From: Seison nebaliae | Taxonomy: Eukaryota; Rotifera; Pararotatoria; Seisonacea; Seisonidae | Direction: 5' to 3' | Length of the DNA: 24,340 nt | Assembly: GCA_023231475.1 (NCBI GenBank) | Contig: JALJEE010003215.1 | Coordinates: forward strand, 1 to 24,340 | Shown here: positions 8,752 to 20,523 of the stretch, one piece after another | Numbering within the stretch: position 1 is the stretch's first letter | Layout of the letters: each line of letters begins with the position of its first letter | Notes under the pieces: generated by a model | The model's database searches: none | What the model was told of the DNA's origin: nothing | Seen by the model: the letters and a program-made list of their open reading frames with translations, nothing else | Made by a program: the position numbers and the translations under genes

Positions 8752-11700
8752 ATGAAGGACAAACCAAAACTGGAGAGGAATTTCTCCTTTGCTTCCGCCC
8801 ATCGTCAGTTGGAGCCGTCGTTTTTGAAACGACGCGCTTCATCCTCCAAACAATTAATGAAAACGGTGGAAAGTGAACCAGAGTCATCGAAACCTGCTAA
8901 AAGCGAAGAGAAGAGTAAACCAGTTCCGAATAGGAATGTTTCAATTTGTTCGAATTGTAGTCGAAACAGTTCGATTATCAATTTAGATCAATTATCGAAT
9001 GAACAACGAAATAAGTTAATATCGACAGGTGGACTCTCTATCAAAGAACGAGTTAGTTATTTTTTGAATAAAAAAATTAGAATTATTTAAATAGATTGAT
9101 TTGTTAAAGAAAACGAATCGATTTGAAGATGAAGAAAAGAATACAAAGTTTTTAGATAACAAGGAAAATTCTGATTGTTTCGAATATGAGATCGAAAGTA
9201 TTCATGAGGATAAAGTGAAAATATCTCAACATGTTCCATCATCACCTGTAGCGGCATCGTTCGGCTTTATTGCAGCAGCAACAAAAAAGACTCGATTGAA
9301 TGAGACTGATGAAAAACCGAAATTGATAAGAGAAGAAGAATTGCGAATCTCAAAAAGACGGAAAGGTCGACCACCTCTCCCAAAGAATGAAGAAGCAAAA
9401 CTTTCCGTTTTAGCTGTCATTCCAAAATTTACATTAAATGATAGTGATGGAACAAATAATGAAAGTCCAACACAAAATAATTCAATCGATAAACCGACAG
9501 AAGAGGAGGAGAAAGTAGAAGAGAAGGATGAAGATTTATTGAATGACGGTTCTTATCGTAGACCGATAAGAACAAGTGTTGGAAGTGTCCGAGATCAGTT
9601 ATTGGAATTACAAGAAACAAAAAAGAAGGAATCGATTGGAGAGAAACCGATGAAAGATGATAATGAGAAAAAGAAAGTGGAAGAACAACAAAATAATTTC
9701 CGTAGTCATTTGGAATATTTAAAGAATGAATCATCATTTACTCCTTTGGCAGAATCGACGTTTTGTACGACACAACCATTGAAGATTGGCAATGTTTCAA
9801 AAATTAACCGAATGAAAACGAATGAAATTTCGACGATTCCAATTAAGAAATGTAAATTGGGCGATTTAGAAGAGGATGATAATGAAGAGAAATCGTCAGT
9901 TGTGTCGTCGATTGATCGGAAATGTTCGATTGATATGACGACGGTGACTATTGAAAAAAATGAGAAGAACGAACAATTAGAGAATTGGCTGGATGATACA
10001 TTTAATCGAACAATTCAACAACAAGATTTGAAAAATACAAATACTGTTGGAGAAAAGAAGAAGAATGATGATGATTTGAATGAAAGTAAATTATCGATAA
10101 AGGAAACACAAACGGATCTTCTTCAATCGATTATTGAATCATGTCCAGTTCTTTCACCGTTGTCTAATTCGATTTATACTGATGTCATCGATGGTGATAT
10201 AGTTCGATTAGAAACATTATCATCTACTTCCACCGATAACACAGGTACTGTTACCAGTACGACAACTAGTAACAAATCATCAAATATTTATGGGAGTCTT
10301 GATGATGACGATTCGTCTGATGTCATTTATACATTGCAATCATATCGAGAAGAGATGAAGAAACGACGAAGAAAGAACGAATCAAAATTCAATAAGAATG
10401 AAGTAGTTCGACAATCAAAGAATTATCAAAATAACAATAATAATGCGAATAAGATTCCAAAAAAAGTTAAACATCATCGACCATCAGTTATTCCAATAAC
10501 TGTCGATTCGAAATTGGTAGATATAGATCAAATGATTGAAGATTTAATTTCAAAAATATTTCAAACATCGATGGCCATGTCTCAAGTTTATGTTAATTCC
10601 AATTCATTTATTGGAACTCCATATCATATTGAGACATCGAGATTATTACTTTGTTATTGTCAAAGACAACAATTGTTGTTGGCAGAAAAGAAGCGATTAA
10701 GACAATTAGATGGTCTCCAATTAATTGATCCAAGATCATCAGCATTGAATTATTCGATAATAAAAGAAGCGGCAAATAATCGACAAATAAAAACTAAAGA
10801 ACAAATTCCGTTCACTTCTCAAATTATGTCTTTTCCGAGAGGATCACTCATCATTTCAGATATTCGACTAACACTTCGTCGTGATTATCTTGAACGATAT
10901 GCGAATAATATCGATCCATATTGTTATTGCTTTATTTGCTTATTGTCGTATGGAACTCAATTACTCCAAACTCAAGTTCTTACGACGGATAACACGTTGC
11001 AAGATCAAAGTATTCGTTTTCCTAATCGAATGTGTTTTTCTGATGTGGAACCACAATTCTCTATAAAGATCTCTGTTTATGTTCTGGAGATAAAACGGGA
11101 TCATCTAAGGAAAAAATCTTCCACAAATAACCAGAATGAGAATTTGAGAATAGACAATACGTTAAATCATGAATGTGTTACACCAGATCGGAATATTAGC
11201 AAGTCAAGATTACATTTGTTCGGTCGTTCAATTAATCGATTTCCATCAAAACATAATACCCCAAGGAAAATTATCGATCGAATTTTGGGCGAACCAAATC
11301 AACCGAAAACTTCTTTAACTGGTTTCCCATCACCCAACGATTTCCAAATAAAAACTTTCAAAAGTAATTCCAAATGGAAACATTCGAAAGAAGAGAATGG
11401 TGAGAAATTATCAAGTTTTATTCACGTAGATACGATTCGCATAACACCGTCTAATTTGAGAAAGAAATTTTATAAATTTAAAGTTATTTATTTTGCCTAT
11501 TATTATTTCTTTAGTTTTCATTATCAATTTTTATCAGGTTCCTGTTAAATCGATTCCTTTGGAGAATACACTTCAAGTTCAGTTACAATCGGTAATGAAT
11601 CGAACGGAGAACTATGATGGTTATTTAACATTGTTTGAAAGTGAAAAAGTTCAGAATAATGACACCGAAGTAATATCGTTGCCATGGAAACGGTTAAAGG

Positions 11701-12083
11701 CGCAACTACATTCATCAGCAATGTTAACATTAAGTGAGATTATGTTGAGTAATGGAGAGAATGAACAAAATGGAGAAATGATTCGTATAATGTCATTGGA
11801 GCGATGTATAAATGAATCAGTAACTGTGTTGCCATGGAGTCGTTGTGCACGATCGAATACATTCGAATTAATTATCATTGATGAATCACCGTCCTTACTT
11901 CAAGAAAATACCCAAAAGGCAATCAACGAAGAAAATGTTTCTTATCATCGTCAATGGTTCTCAGCTGACACGGAAGAAGAATGTGATCGTTGGTGTGCTA
12001 TTTTAAATAAGTCGTTGACAGATATTCGAACTTGGAATCCTGCTGCTCTTAATCCTAAAAATTATAAACATCTTTTTCGCTAA
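8752..12083 (+). CDS. ANLN: Anillin (actomyosin ring scaffold)
   Basis: Three exons, 8752-9051, 9095-11482 and 11538-12083, give 1077 residues (human anillin about 1120). Introns are 43 bp (GTTAGT...AAATAG) and 55 bp (GTTATT...TATCAG), both phase 0. The N-terminal half is acidic and low-complexity, with a basic nuclear-signal-like KRRKGRPPLPK near residues 188-198. About 570-800 is the anillin homology domain: a helical part (MIEDLISKIF, then CYCQRQQLLLAEKKRLRQLD) and a C2-like part (GSLIISDIRLTLRRDYLE ... CFICLLSYG). About 918-1060 is a PH domain (YDGYLTLFES, the LPWKRLKAQL strand, NTFELIII, and the closing helix EEECDRWCAILNKSL). By family knowledge it links RhoA, septins, actin and membrane phosphoinositides at the cleavage furrow. 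The fly and nematode orthologues share the AHD-PH end, while the N-terminal actin and myosin regions diverge, as here. Confidence 0.93.
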
Positions 12084-12908
12084 ATTTGAGAACGATCAAT
12101 TGTAAGTAAACTTATTTCATCAATTAACACTTCAACGCAATTTCATTCTTCCGTTTAATGTTCCTTCATCCTTTCTTTTCCCTTTAATTGCCTCACCACT
12201 TTTTTTTATCTTCAATTCTTAAAAAAAACAACTTTAATGTTCGTTCATTTTCTTTCATACTTTTCTATATAAATCTTGTCTGACGAAAAATTAATAAAAA
12301 ATTTGTCCATTTCTTTACATTAAATTTCGTTCGTTTTTCTTCCGCATATGTAAGTAAATCATTTTTCATAAAGTAAATGATACTATTGAGAGGAATGAAA
12401 TGACCATGTCAACTTCAAATTGTGTAAGAAAAGAAATATAATTGGAATGACATTTGTTCCCTAATAACGAATCATTTTTTATGGAAGGACAAATAATTAA
12501 ATCATTTAAGATTATTTATTTATGATATATTGATGGTATTTTTTCTTCTGAAATAGTTTTTATTCATATTACTATTAACTAATATTTCATTTGGGCGTAT
12601 TATGAATTAGGTACATTTTTTGAATGTCAATAAATTTATTTGAACTTTTTTTGAAGGAAGTTGTATATTATTCTGTCTAATGATAATAAAATGCAATACA
12701 ATGTATATGTTTCTTTTACGGCAAATTCGATATCATCAACTTGAATTTAGAAATTCTATTTGTTAAAAAAATGTCACTCATGGTGTGAATAAATTTTATA
12801 AATAAAGGAGAATGTTTAGTTATAATTAATAGTTTTTAATGTTTCTCAGAAATCGAATTAGAAGTATAGAAAGAGCTAGAGAAAGAATGATGTAACAGCT
12901 GTGTAAGA
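12084..12908. other. Anillin 3' flank and intergenic stretch
   Basis: This stretch is AT-rich with pyrimidine runs and no credible reading frame. The AATAAA at 12293-12298, about 210 bp after the anillin stop, is the best candidate for its polyadenylation signal. Further AATAAA-like hexamers follow around 12630-12690 and 12800. Nothing else is recognisable before the next ATG at 12909. Confidence 0.5.
12293..12298 (+). terminator. Candidate anillin poly(A) signal
   Basis: AATAAA inside TTAATAAAAA, the first canonical hexamer after the anillin stop codon, is followed by a T/G-containing stretch. It is a position-based call. Confidence 0.4.
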
Positions 12909-13810
12909 ATGAAGTTATGTCGCGATTGTTGCGGCTCATTCTATTCCAAGCAGCAAATGTCTCAGAATATCGATAAGAAGAAAAGAGCAGAAACACCAAA
13001 ATACCATCAAAATTTACGATTATCTTCTGTCACATCCTTAAAAGGAGCAGATGAAGAGAAGGTTATGAAGAAATTCAAAGAGAATTCTAAACAATCTCCA
13101 TCGAGATTGCCATCCATCCAATTTAATAATGCTGAATTGAACAACAATTTGAGAACTCTGATATCGGACAGTGGAGTAATAAGACGATCGAAGATTATCC
13201 GAACTAAATCAATTGAAGGAGGAAGAAAGAGAATTTTAAATCGAAGTTTCTCCGTGTTGTATGGAGATGAGAATAAAATGTATTCAACTGACTTATTACG
13301 ATCTGTCCATGAAGATTTACAAACTTTCTTACAAGATCTACAAAGGAAAACTGAACAATCGCGAAAACTTCTTTTACAGCAACAACAATTGAATCAGCGA
13401 AAGAATTCGAAAGATTTCATTGGGATTTTTATGAATTCGGTAGTACTTCATTTGATGAATTGGTTGAAAATCGAAAAGAAGATAATACAAGGTTAATCTT
13501 CCCATTTCTTTCTTCGTCTTCCGTTATTTTCACCATCATCATCAACATCGATAATATATATTATTTAATTAAACAACAATAATTCTCGTTTTATTAAAAT
13601 CAATTTTCTACTCGTTTCTCCTTATCATTTCTTTTCTCTATCGTAGATGTCAACAATAATAGAAACATGTCTTCCGCAATGTCGACGGATTCAATATTCA
13701 TCATATCGCTCTTGGTCCTCATATGTGCAATTGTGGTAATATGTTCGTCATTCAACGATCTCCAGCATTTATTCTATTTGATAACATCTTCATTCTATTT
13801 CATTGAGTGA
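12909..13810 (+). CDS. Coiled-coil protein with C-terminal membrane anchor, probable frame break
   Basis: Exon 1 is 12909-13491; a 155-bp intron (GTTAAT...ATCGTAG) leads to exon 2, 13647-13810. The protein starts MKLCRDCCGS and continues with a basic, serine-rich region (RSKIIRTKSIEGGRKR). A strong amphipathic helix follows (VHEDLQTFLQDLQRKTEQSR then LLLQQQQLNQRK). It ends with one hydrophobic span, DSIFIISLLVLICAIVVI, and a short tail, the topology of a tail-anchored protein. Between about 13400 and 13490 the frame in use reads hydrophobic residues (FIGIFMNSVVL), while another frame reads a far more protein-like acidic segment (HWDFYEFGSTSFDELVENRK). A one-base deletion near 13400-13415, real or from assembly, would explain this. 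The second frame can still enter exon 2 using an alternative acceptor at AATAATAG (ending 13662). I do not recognise the family. Without the break it would be about 248 residues. Confidence 0.55.
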
Positions 13811-16800
13811 GTCATTATTTTTATTACGAGATTTCTCTTCCAAATTTAATCTCTTAAATGAGAAATGGAAGATAAATAAATAAAACATTTCCTTTCGTTT
13901 TCATTGAAACTATTTCGACGGAAGAAGAACACGGATCATTTCCACAAATCTAATTCTCATAGTTAAATAGCGAACATATGGGAAATGTATCGAGAAACGA
14001 TTATATTTTCAACGAGATTAACTTTCATGGATCTTTCTTTTCGAAATTCTACTAAATTTCATGATGATCAACTGGTAACAAATGATGATTTGATGATAGA
14101 TGTGATTCCATGCATTCTCCTTCTTCTTTTATCTCATGATTCTATTCACATCAATTATAACATTACACAATCTCTATGAACTGATCGATTTGTTCATCGA
14201 TTCAATGGCACATAATTCCTTTTTTTTTCGATTAAACTTTATGGGAAAGAACATAAATGATATTGATGAATGAAGTTGATGAAGGATTTCTTTCAAAAAG
14301 AAATTATTATTTGAAATTTGTTTAGTTTAGATCGTTTATTTATCTGATGAAAATCAATTACATTACATGTAGTAATATCCAATTTTTTAATCGTTTCGTT
14401 TTACATTTTTTTTTGCATTTTTCTTCTGTAACAATCATCTTTCAAGTTGCACTCTAGCCGACATATATTTCTTTTTTTTCTATAAAGACTTTCTTATGAT
14501 TATCTGATCAATGATCAGTCCGAATCTATCATTGAATTCATATTTAAACGAATGTTCTATTTTTTGAAAAGATGAATGACATTTGTTCGATAATGTCAAT
14601 TAATCTTTCTATCTCATAGTTTATTGATCAATTTTTATTGAATTAGCAAATTATGTCAAATCTCAATTATTCTTTTTCATTCACTTTTTCCTTTTTTCTC
14701 ATTTTGGACAATGGTGTTTTTCTTATCATCTTTATAATAATACGTAAGTTTTATTATTTCCGGATAATTGACCTCAACTTCGATATTGACGAAAGTTGAA
14801 AAAATCAAAAAAAATCGATATGTTAAATTGGTGATGTTCCTCTTATTTTGTTATAATTAGTTTCTCTTCATCATTTCATCAAGTGTGATCAGTTAATGGA
14901 AATGGAAAAAGAAATATGAAAGTTTTATAATCGATTATTTTTTTCATCGAACCGATCGATATCGATATGACATCTACAATCGATTAACACCATCTTCAAT
15001 GAAATGAGGAGAAGGAGAATATTTCCCGCAACACAGTTAATGAGACAACCAATTTATATTTGTTGTTATTGTCATTATAGTTTTGGTGGCGTGGTTGTAC
15101 ATTGAATGATTCGTCAAGAAGAAAGAAGGAGAAATTACAAGGAATAACGCCAAGAAATTTTTTCCTAATTTTATTCTTACTTCCTACAACCGCAAACGAA
15201 TTGTTGTACAAAATTTATGTAATAAGAAAAAAATTGTTATGATGAGGATCGTTTTGTCATTTCTCTCATCGAACTACTCTCATAAGAGAATGAAGAGAAT
15301 TTGATAACGCTCTGTATTGTTTATTTCGTTAAAGATAATGATAATCATGATGAAGATGAATATCGATAAATTAATTATTTGATATTCACTTCTTCCGTCT
15401 TAATTCAATTAAGTCAAATGTTGTGATGTATTAGAGAAGATCCTTCATTCATCCATTCACTTTCATCATAATCATTTGTCGAGTTAGTCTCATCATTCAT
15501 TTCTTCATTTTCTTATCGCATATCAATTTCATTCTTATTCTCATTTTAATGGAGGGGAAAACTTATTAGAATTAACAAAAGATCTAAATATGTTCCATTG
15601 TTATTGGAATATCATCTACCAAATTCTGAGAAATAGAAAATATTCTATTAAAAAATTCCTCAGCGTATCAATATATCGTTTGGTCAAATAAATTTTCACT
15701 CCCAAAAATTTTCTGTTAATTTAGAAAAAGACATTTAACTACGATTTATTTATAACGTTTATTTAGTAAATGATCTGATGTCGTATCTTTAGTTTTATTA
15801 ACGACGATTGACATTCTTCAACAACATCCCTAATATCATCTATCACTCGTTCCATTCTCTAACGAACACTCATCACCATCAACTTGTTCATTGACCACTG
15901 ATGTGGAGATCATACAATTAGGATACATCGTATCCATACTGGTATCGCTGTACGGATTCGAGCAACATAAGAAATGTGATGAGAAATGTTCTTTTGGAGT
16001 TGACAATTGTGAACTGATGTGAATCACTTCAATTTCCAAAGACATTCAATCTCATCATTAGAGAGGAAGCACTAGCAATTTTCGTCAGTTAATATGAGTA
16101 TTAATGAAACTCTTATTACGAGATAATGAGAACGATCTATAAATAGATCGGTTCAGATCGTTTATTAGGACATTGATTTTCGTGGTTAACCATCTTCTTA
16201 GTTGGGAGACAGATAACGAGCTGTTAATGACAAACTAAATACGAGAAGGAGGTCCATTCTCTCGAAGAAGAGTTTATTTGAAGAATGATACCCGATTTTA
16301 TATTATCACCAATTCATCTCACAATTCATTTGAATGACGAGGGCGTCAAAAAAATTTTACACATTTCGATTTATATTTTATGTTCCTCAATCAAATCGAT
16401 AGTGTTTCGTTTAATCGATACTAAACTTCGTTAATAGTAATGGAGCAAATGATGCTTCAAATTATAAGGATATTCATATCGTCATCGTCACCATCATCAA
16501 TTTTTTTGTATCGAAAATTCCAAATAATTTTTTTCATCGATATGAGATGCGATTCCATAAACATTTCCCATTCTTCCTCCCTCTAAATTCCTCTTTCTTT
16601 CCTTTGTAATGCCGATTGGACTATTGATGTGGTTATTAACAATTTGGTGATAGTTTTATGGTATTTATCGATAATTCATTCAAATTCTTATTTCCCAATT
16701 GATGAGTTGATTCGTTATGAATTGTGGCGATGAAATGAATGGTTAGAAATATGTCGAATTTATCTTCCGTGATAGTGAACCTACTTTTTTTGAAAAAAAA

Positions 16801-18063
16801 GAAGGAACACAGGTTAAGAGTCATCAAACTGAAAAATATCATTAATCAATCGAATCGATATTGATTAGCACATAATAGAAAAAACATAATCTTTTCTACT
16901 TCTTATTCGATAATAAAGAAGAAAAATTTTTATATGTTAAATTGAAAATGAGAATTGATAAATTAACATTACATAATCAAATAAATTTGCTTCATCTTTT
17001 GTCATTAAGTTCTTTCAGCTCGATTTCATTTAAAATAAATCTCTTTATTCTATTAAAGTAATTGGATGAAGATACATATGTCTCATCAAAATTATTATAT
17101 TCTCCAATTATTCTTATTATATCCATATTCCTAATATTATCCCATTGTTCGGATGATGGAGGCAGGTATCGTATGACAACGATCATTAATAATTATCTTA
17201 TTCGACGATTCAACTTTGTTGCGATGAGCATTTCCGAAGATATTGAAATTTATTTCATTTTACTTCTTCTTTCGACAATTGGCAAACATATCTTCTAATC
17301 ATATCGTCTGCTTCATCATCATCATCCACGGTCCAAATTGATCGATAGAGGAAGTACATGTTTCTCTGATGTCTTATCGAATATGTTATCTGATGAGAAT
17401 TATTGCTACACTAAAAATGTAGTTGTTTCTCCGGCTGTTTTCATTTACTTTTTCGGTCGAATTTTCATAAATGTTTTAAGGAAGAACTTGATTAATTTTT
17501 ATCAATTTCTTTCAACTTCTTTCTTTCATTTGTCCCAAAATTATGAGGTTGATTTCTTCCTTTTTCTAAATATTTTTAGGAATATAATTTGAAAATTTTT
17601 TTTTCGATTAAATTTGATTAGACTTAATGTTATATTATTGGAATCGATAGTTCCTAAAGTTAATTTCTTCTCATACGGAAAGAACGAGATTATGAGAATT
17701 ATTTAGAATTACGTATATAAATCAAAATTTATTCTTTTTTCCATTATTCCTTCACTTTTTTCTTCGTCGTTCACCTTCAATGATTAGATGATCGCTGCTT
17801 GTTTTTCGGGAAGCCGTAACGACCGTTTATAATTGAGAAATTGGAGAGTCTTCCTCTATTTTTCTATTAGGAGTTATGTGAATTCCGTTTCCGATTCCCT
17901 AACTTCCTAATGATTTCCATAAACCTCCATTAAACTAGTGGCAGGCACAATTAGTTAAATAATTTCGATGGGAAATTAAAAAAATTTCTTTCTTCTGTCT
18001 CTCTAAAGAAATTGTCAAACTCCGGAACTTTTCGAAGTTAATTCTCGAAAGACCTATAAAGAA
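13811..18063. other. 4.2-kb gene-free stretch
   Basis: I find no supportable gene here although the rest of the right half is gene-dense. Open stretches such as 15836-16045 (minus), 16992-17186 (minus) and 17062-17592 (plus, one internal stop) are within the lengths expected by chance at about 70 percent AT, and none could be chained by splice sites into a family I know. Noticed signals are three TATCGATA octamers (14960, 15361, 16666), a palindromic TATA element at 16133-16150, and trinucleotide-like CATCAT runs. It could contain regulatory DNA for the discoidin gene, untranslated exons, or non-coding RNA. Confidence 0.5.
16133..16150. promoter_or_regulatory. Palindrome centred on a TATA-box sequence
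   Basis: CGATCTATAAATAGATCG is an 18-bp inverted repeat: 8-bp perfect arms around a central AA. Its centre reads TATAAATA, an excellent TATA box. Another AGATCG follows eight bases later. Whether it works as a promoter is unknown; no gene start with protein support lies just downstream on either strand. Confidence 0.35.
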
Positions 18064-20234
18064 ATGTTAGCGATGTTGCTATTCATTATACAGTTCATGT
18101 CAGGATTGGTCGTTATTAAAACTGAATTTAATATCGATTATCCTTACGGTTATTATAATAATTTTTTTAAAATTTATTTTTATTTTCATTTGATTAAGGA
18201 CTGGCACATGAATGTCAATCGGAGGCTCTTGGTCTGTCGGATGGTCGAATAAAAGATTGGCAAATTTCCGCATCTTCGACAGCTGTTGAAGATAACATCT
18301 CTACTCGACTGGCGAGATTAGCTTCCGTAAAAGCAGGAGAAGCTTGGTGTGCCGGCTACTCAGAGAGGGAAGAATGGTTGCAAATTGATTTGGGTATTGC
18401 TAGTAAAGTTCTTTTAGTTTGATCATATTCCATCAGAATACTTTTCCGATCTATTTTCTTAAAGGTTACAGCAATTGCTACACAAGGACGTTCAAATAAT
18501 AATGATTGGATAACTGCCTTCCGAGTATCATATTCTTTAGACTTCATTAAATGGAATAATATTCGCAATGACGATAATAGTAATAAGGTTTTTTCTAATA
18601 ACATCTTTCAATAATATAACATGTCCATATTTTAAAGATCTTTAATGGAAATCTCAATTCTTTTAATATTCGTATGATTTATTTACCTCATGAAATATTT
18701 ACGAGATTTTTACGAATCCACATTATTCGATGGAATGGAAAACCATGTCTTCGTTTAGAGGTCTATGGATGTCAAGGTTCCTTTTTTCTGTATTTAATTT
18801 GAAAATAAATTATTTCATTTCAATAGAATGTAATAGAGATCTATCAGATCCAGGAGTTGCTTCTTTTTCAGCGTCTAGTGAGAAAACATTTTATGATGAA
18901 CCTCTATGTCATGCAAATAACGCCGCAATTACATCATCAGATGGATGGTGTGCAGCAACCTTCGAAAGTTTTTCAGACATATTCAACGACCTGTCTTCGT
19001 TGTCACATTTGAGAAAGCGAGCGAGGCAATTAAGATTTCAACGATTAAATGCTCGACAAAAAGCTCGTTTCACTAGACGATTGAAACGATACCGTTATCT
19101 ACAAAAAAGAGTTTCGCGAATACGACGAAATATTCAACCGGAAGAAGAGAAACGGCTAATTAAATCTGAACAAGAACCGAAGCCTTGGCTGCAGATAGAT
19201 TTGAACTACTATAAACTAATCACTGCAATTCAGACAAAGGGACGTTCAAATAAAGGAGTTAATGAATGGGTGAAACAATATAAGTTGGCTTATAGTAATG
19301 ACTCTTATGTCTGGACATATTACCGAGAAGGGAATTTATTAACTCCAAGATTTTTCCGTGCTAACAACGACAATGATAGTTTGAGAATAAATTATTTGAA
19401 TAAACCATTCGTCGCCCGTTATATCCGTTTCATACCTACAAGAGCACATAATCATGTAAGTATGCGTGCAGGCGTTATCGGATGTCAACTAAAACGGAAA
19501 GTTTGTGAAGAAAATTTCTTCCGATTTTCAGAATCCTTCAATTGCAGTTTAATTTTGTTTCAAAATTCTAATTCTTCAATTTTTAACTTCGTCACTTTTT
19601 AGTTCCGGAAATCAAATATATAAGACCAAATAATTCTTTTTCACATCCTCTGTTGAATGATGATTGTATTCGTCCAATAATCTTATCATTAAAGAGTTCC
19701 GATCAATTTCTTAAACCTAAATTCAATAGTGATCAAAATAGTCTCTACAATTTAATCGATCTCAATTCAAATTATAATAACAATCAAAAATCTTTCCGAC
19801 TAACAGCCAAATGGGCAGCCGAACTATCTCAAATGGAATCGATAGCTGGTGTTCAGTTTAACATTACTACTAAATCGTTACCGTTTCAATGGAGATCAGT
19901 CAATTTGAAATTGAATAAAATTTCTGTTTATGTTACACGACATGTGAATTATGTGGATAGTAGTCTTCTACCTAAACGGAATCGAAGATATGCCAATCGA
20001 CACGTATTGTGTGCGAAAAGACTAAACATAAATATTTCTTACGAAAAGAAATTCCGTTTAATGGAAACGAAGAAATTGTTGATGCAATGTAGACGAAATA
20101 ATCTTATTGGAGGTATGATTGTATTTGTCGGTCATTTTAATATCAATATTCAGACGGTTACACCATCCAAATCCATCAATCGCGGACAAATAGCTAAAGT
20201 AATTCCGACTTTATGTGATGTGCATATTTTTTAA
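18064..20234 (+). CDS. Secreted double-discoidin protein related to DDR ectodomains
   Basis: Six exons: 18064-18148, 18199-18407, 18465-18587, 18638-18776, 18827-19504 and 19603-20234, giving 621 residues. A signal peptide (MLAMLLFIIQFMSGLVV) is followed by discoidin (F5/8 type C) domain 1, about 31-185: CQSEALGLSDGRIKDWQI, AWCAGYS, WLQIDLG, TQGRSNNN, and closing FLRIHIIRW ... LRLEVYGC. Domain 2, about 187-410, repeats the pattern (GWCA, PWLQIDLN, TKGRSNKG, VARYIRFIP, closing GC) but carries an arginine-rich insert of about 65 residues. The last 200 residues (AGVQFNI, LLMQCRRNN, IVFVGHFNI) resemble the DS-like domain that follows the discoidin domain in DDR1/2. In DDRs this ectodomain binds collagen and drives a tyrosine kinase; here there is no transmembrane span and no kinase before the stop, and the next gene lies on the other strand. 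Spliced discoidin motifs and phases agree at every junction. Its role as a matrix-binding protein is inferred. Confidence 0.85.
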
Positions 20235-20523
20235 ATCTTTCCCACCGAATCTCACTCATTTCAACTCATTATTTAAATATTTTTGTAAATTTCTCTTTAG
20301 TATTTTTTATTCCGACAAAACTAAATCACATATTATTTATCAATCTTGCAAAATGAATAAGAAATTTGCATTTATTTCTTATTTTTATTATATTAAATTT
20401 CTCTCAATAAAATTGATTATTCTACTTCATCTATATGAAATCCGTCTTTCTTTCCTAGTAATTTTTCGTTAGAAACTTCAATTTTCGATCAGAATAATAA
20501 ATTAATATCTGTTTTATTTCCCA
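20235..20523. other. Convergent 3' spacer with poly(A) signals for both genes
   Basis: This 289-bp gap lies between the stop codons of the discoidin gene (plus) and the TMC gene (minus). Plus-strand AATAAA hexamers lie at 20406-20411 and 20496-20501. The minus-strand AATAAA at 20513-20518 is only six bases past the TMC stop, so transcripts of the two genes may overlap at their 3' ends. Confidence 0.5.

Noticed and set aside
13801-13815. GTGAGT donor overlapping the stop codon of the coiled-coil gene
   Set aside because: The best downstream acceptor adds only one codon before another stop, and donors here are mostly GTT, so the TGA at 13808-13810 is taken as the end.
14654-14750. Short hydrophobic reading from an ATG to a GTAAGT
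   Set aside because: No downstream exon continues it, and GTAAGT is not the donor type used by the well-supported genes.
15836-16045. Minus-strand 69-codon open stretch resembling a receptor tail (FLCCSNPYSD)
   Set aside because: Runs of this length are expected by chance in about 4 kb of DNA with this composition, there is a stop just before the ATG, and no neighbouring exons could be joined to it.
16992-17592. Overlapping open stretches on both strands, including a plus-strand frame open with one stop from 17062 to 17592
   Set aside because: Neither strand gives a family match, and no donor/acceptor pair joins the pieces consistently.
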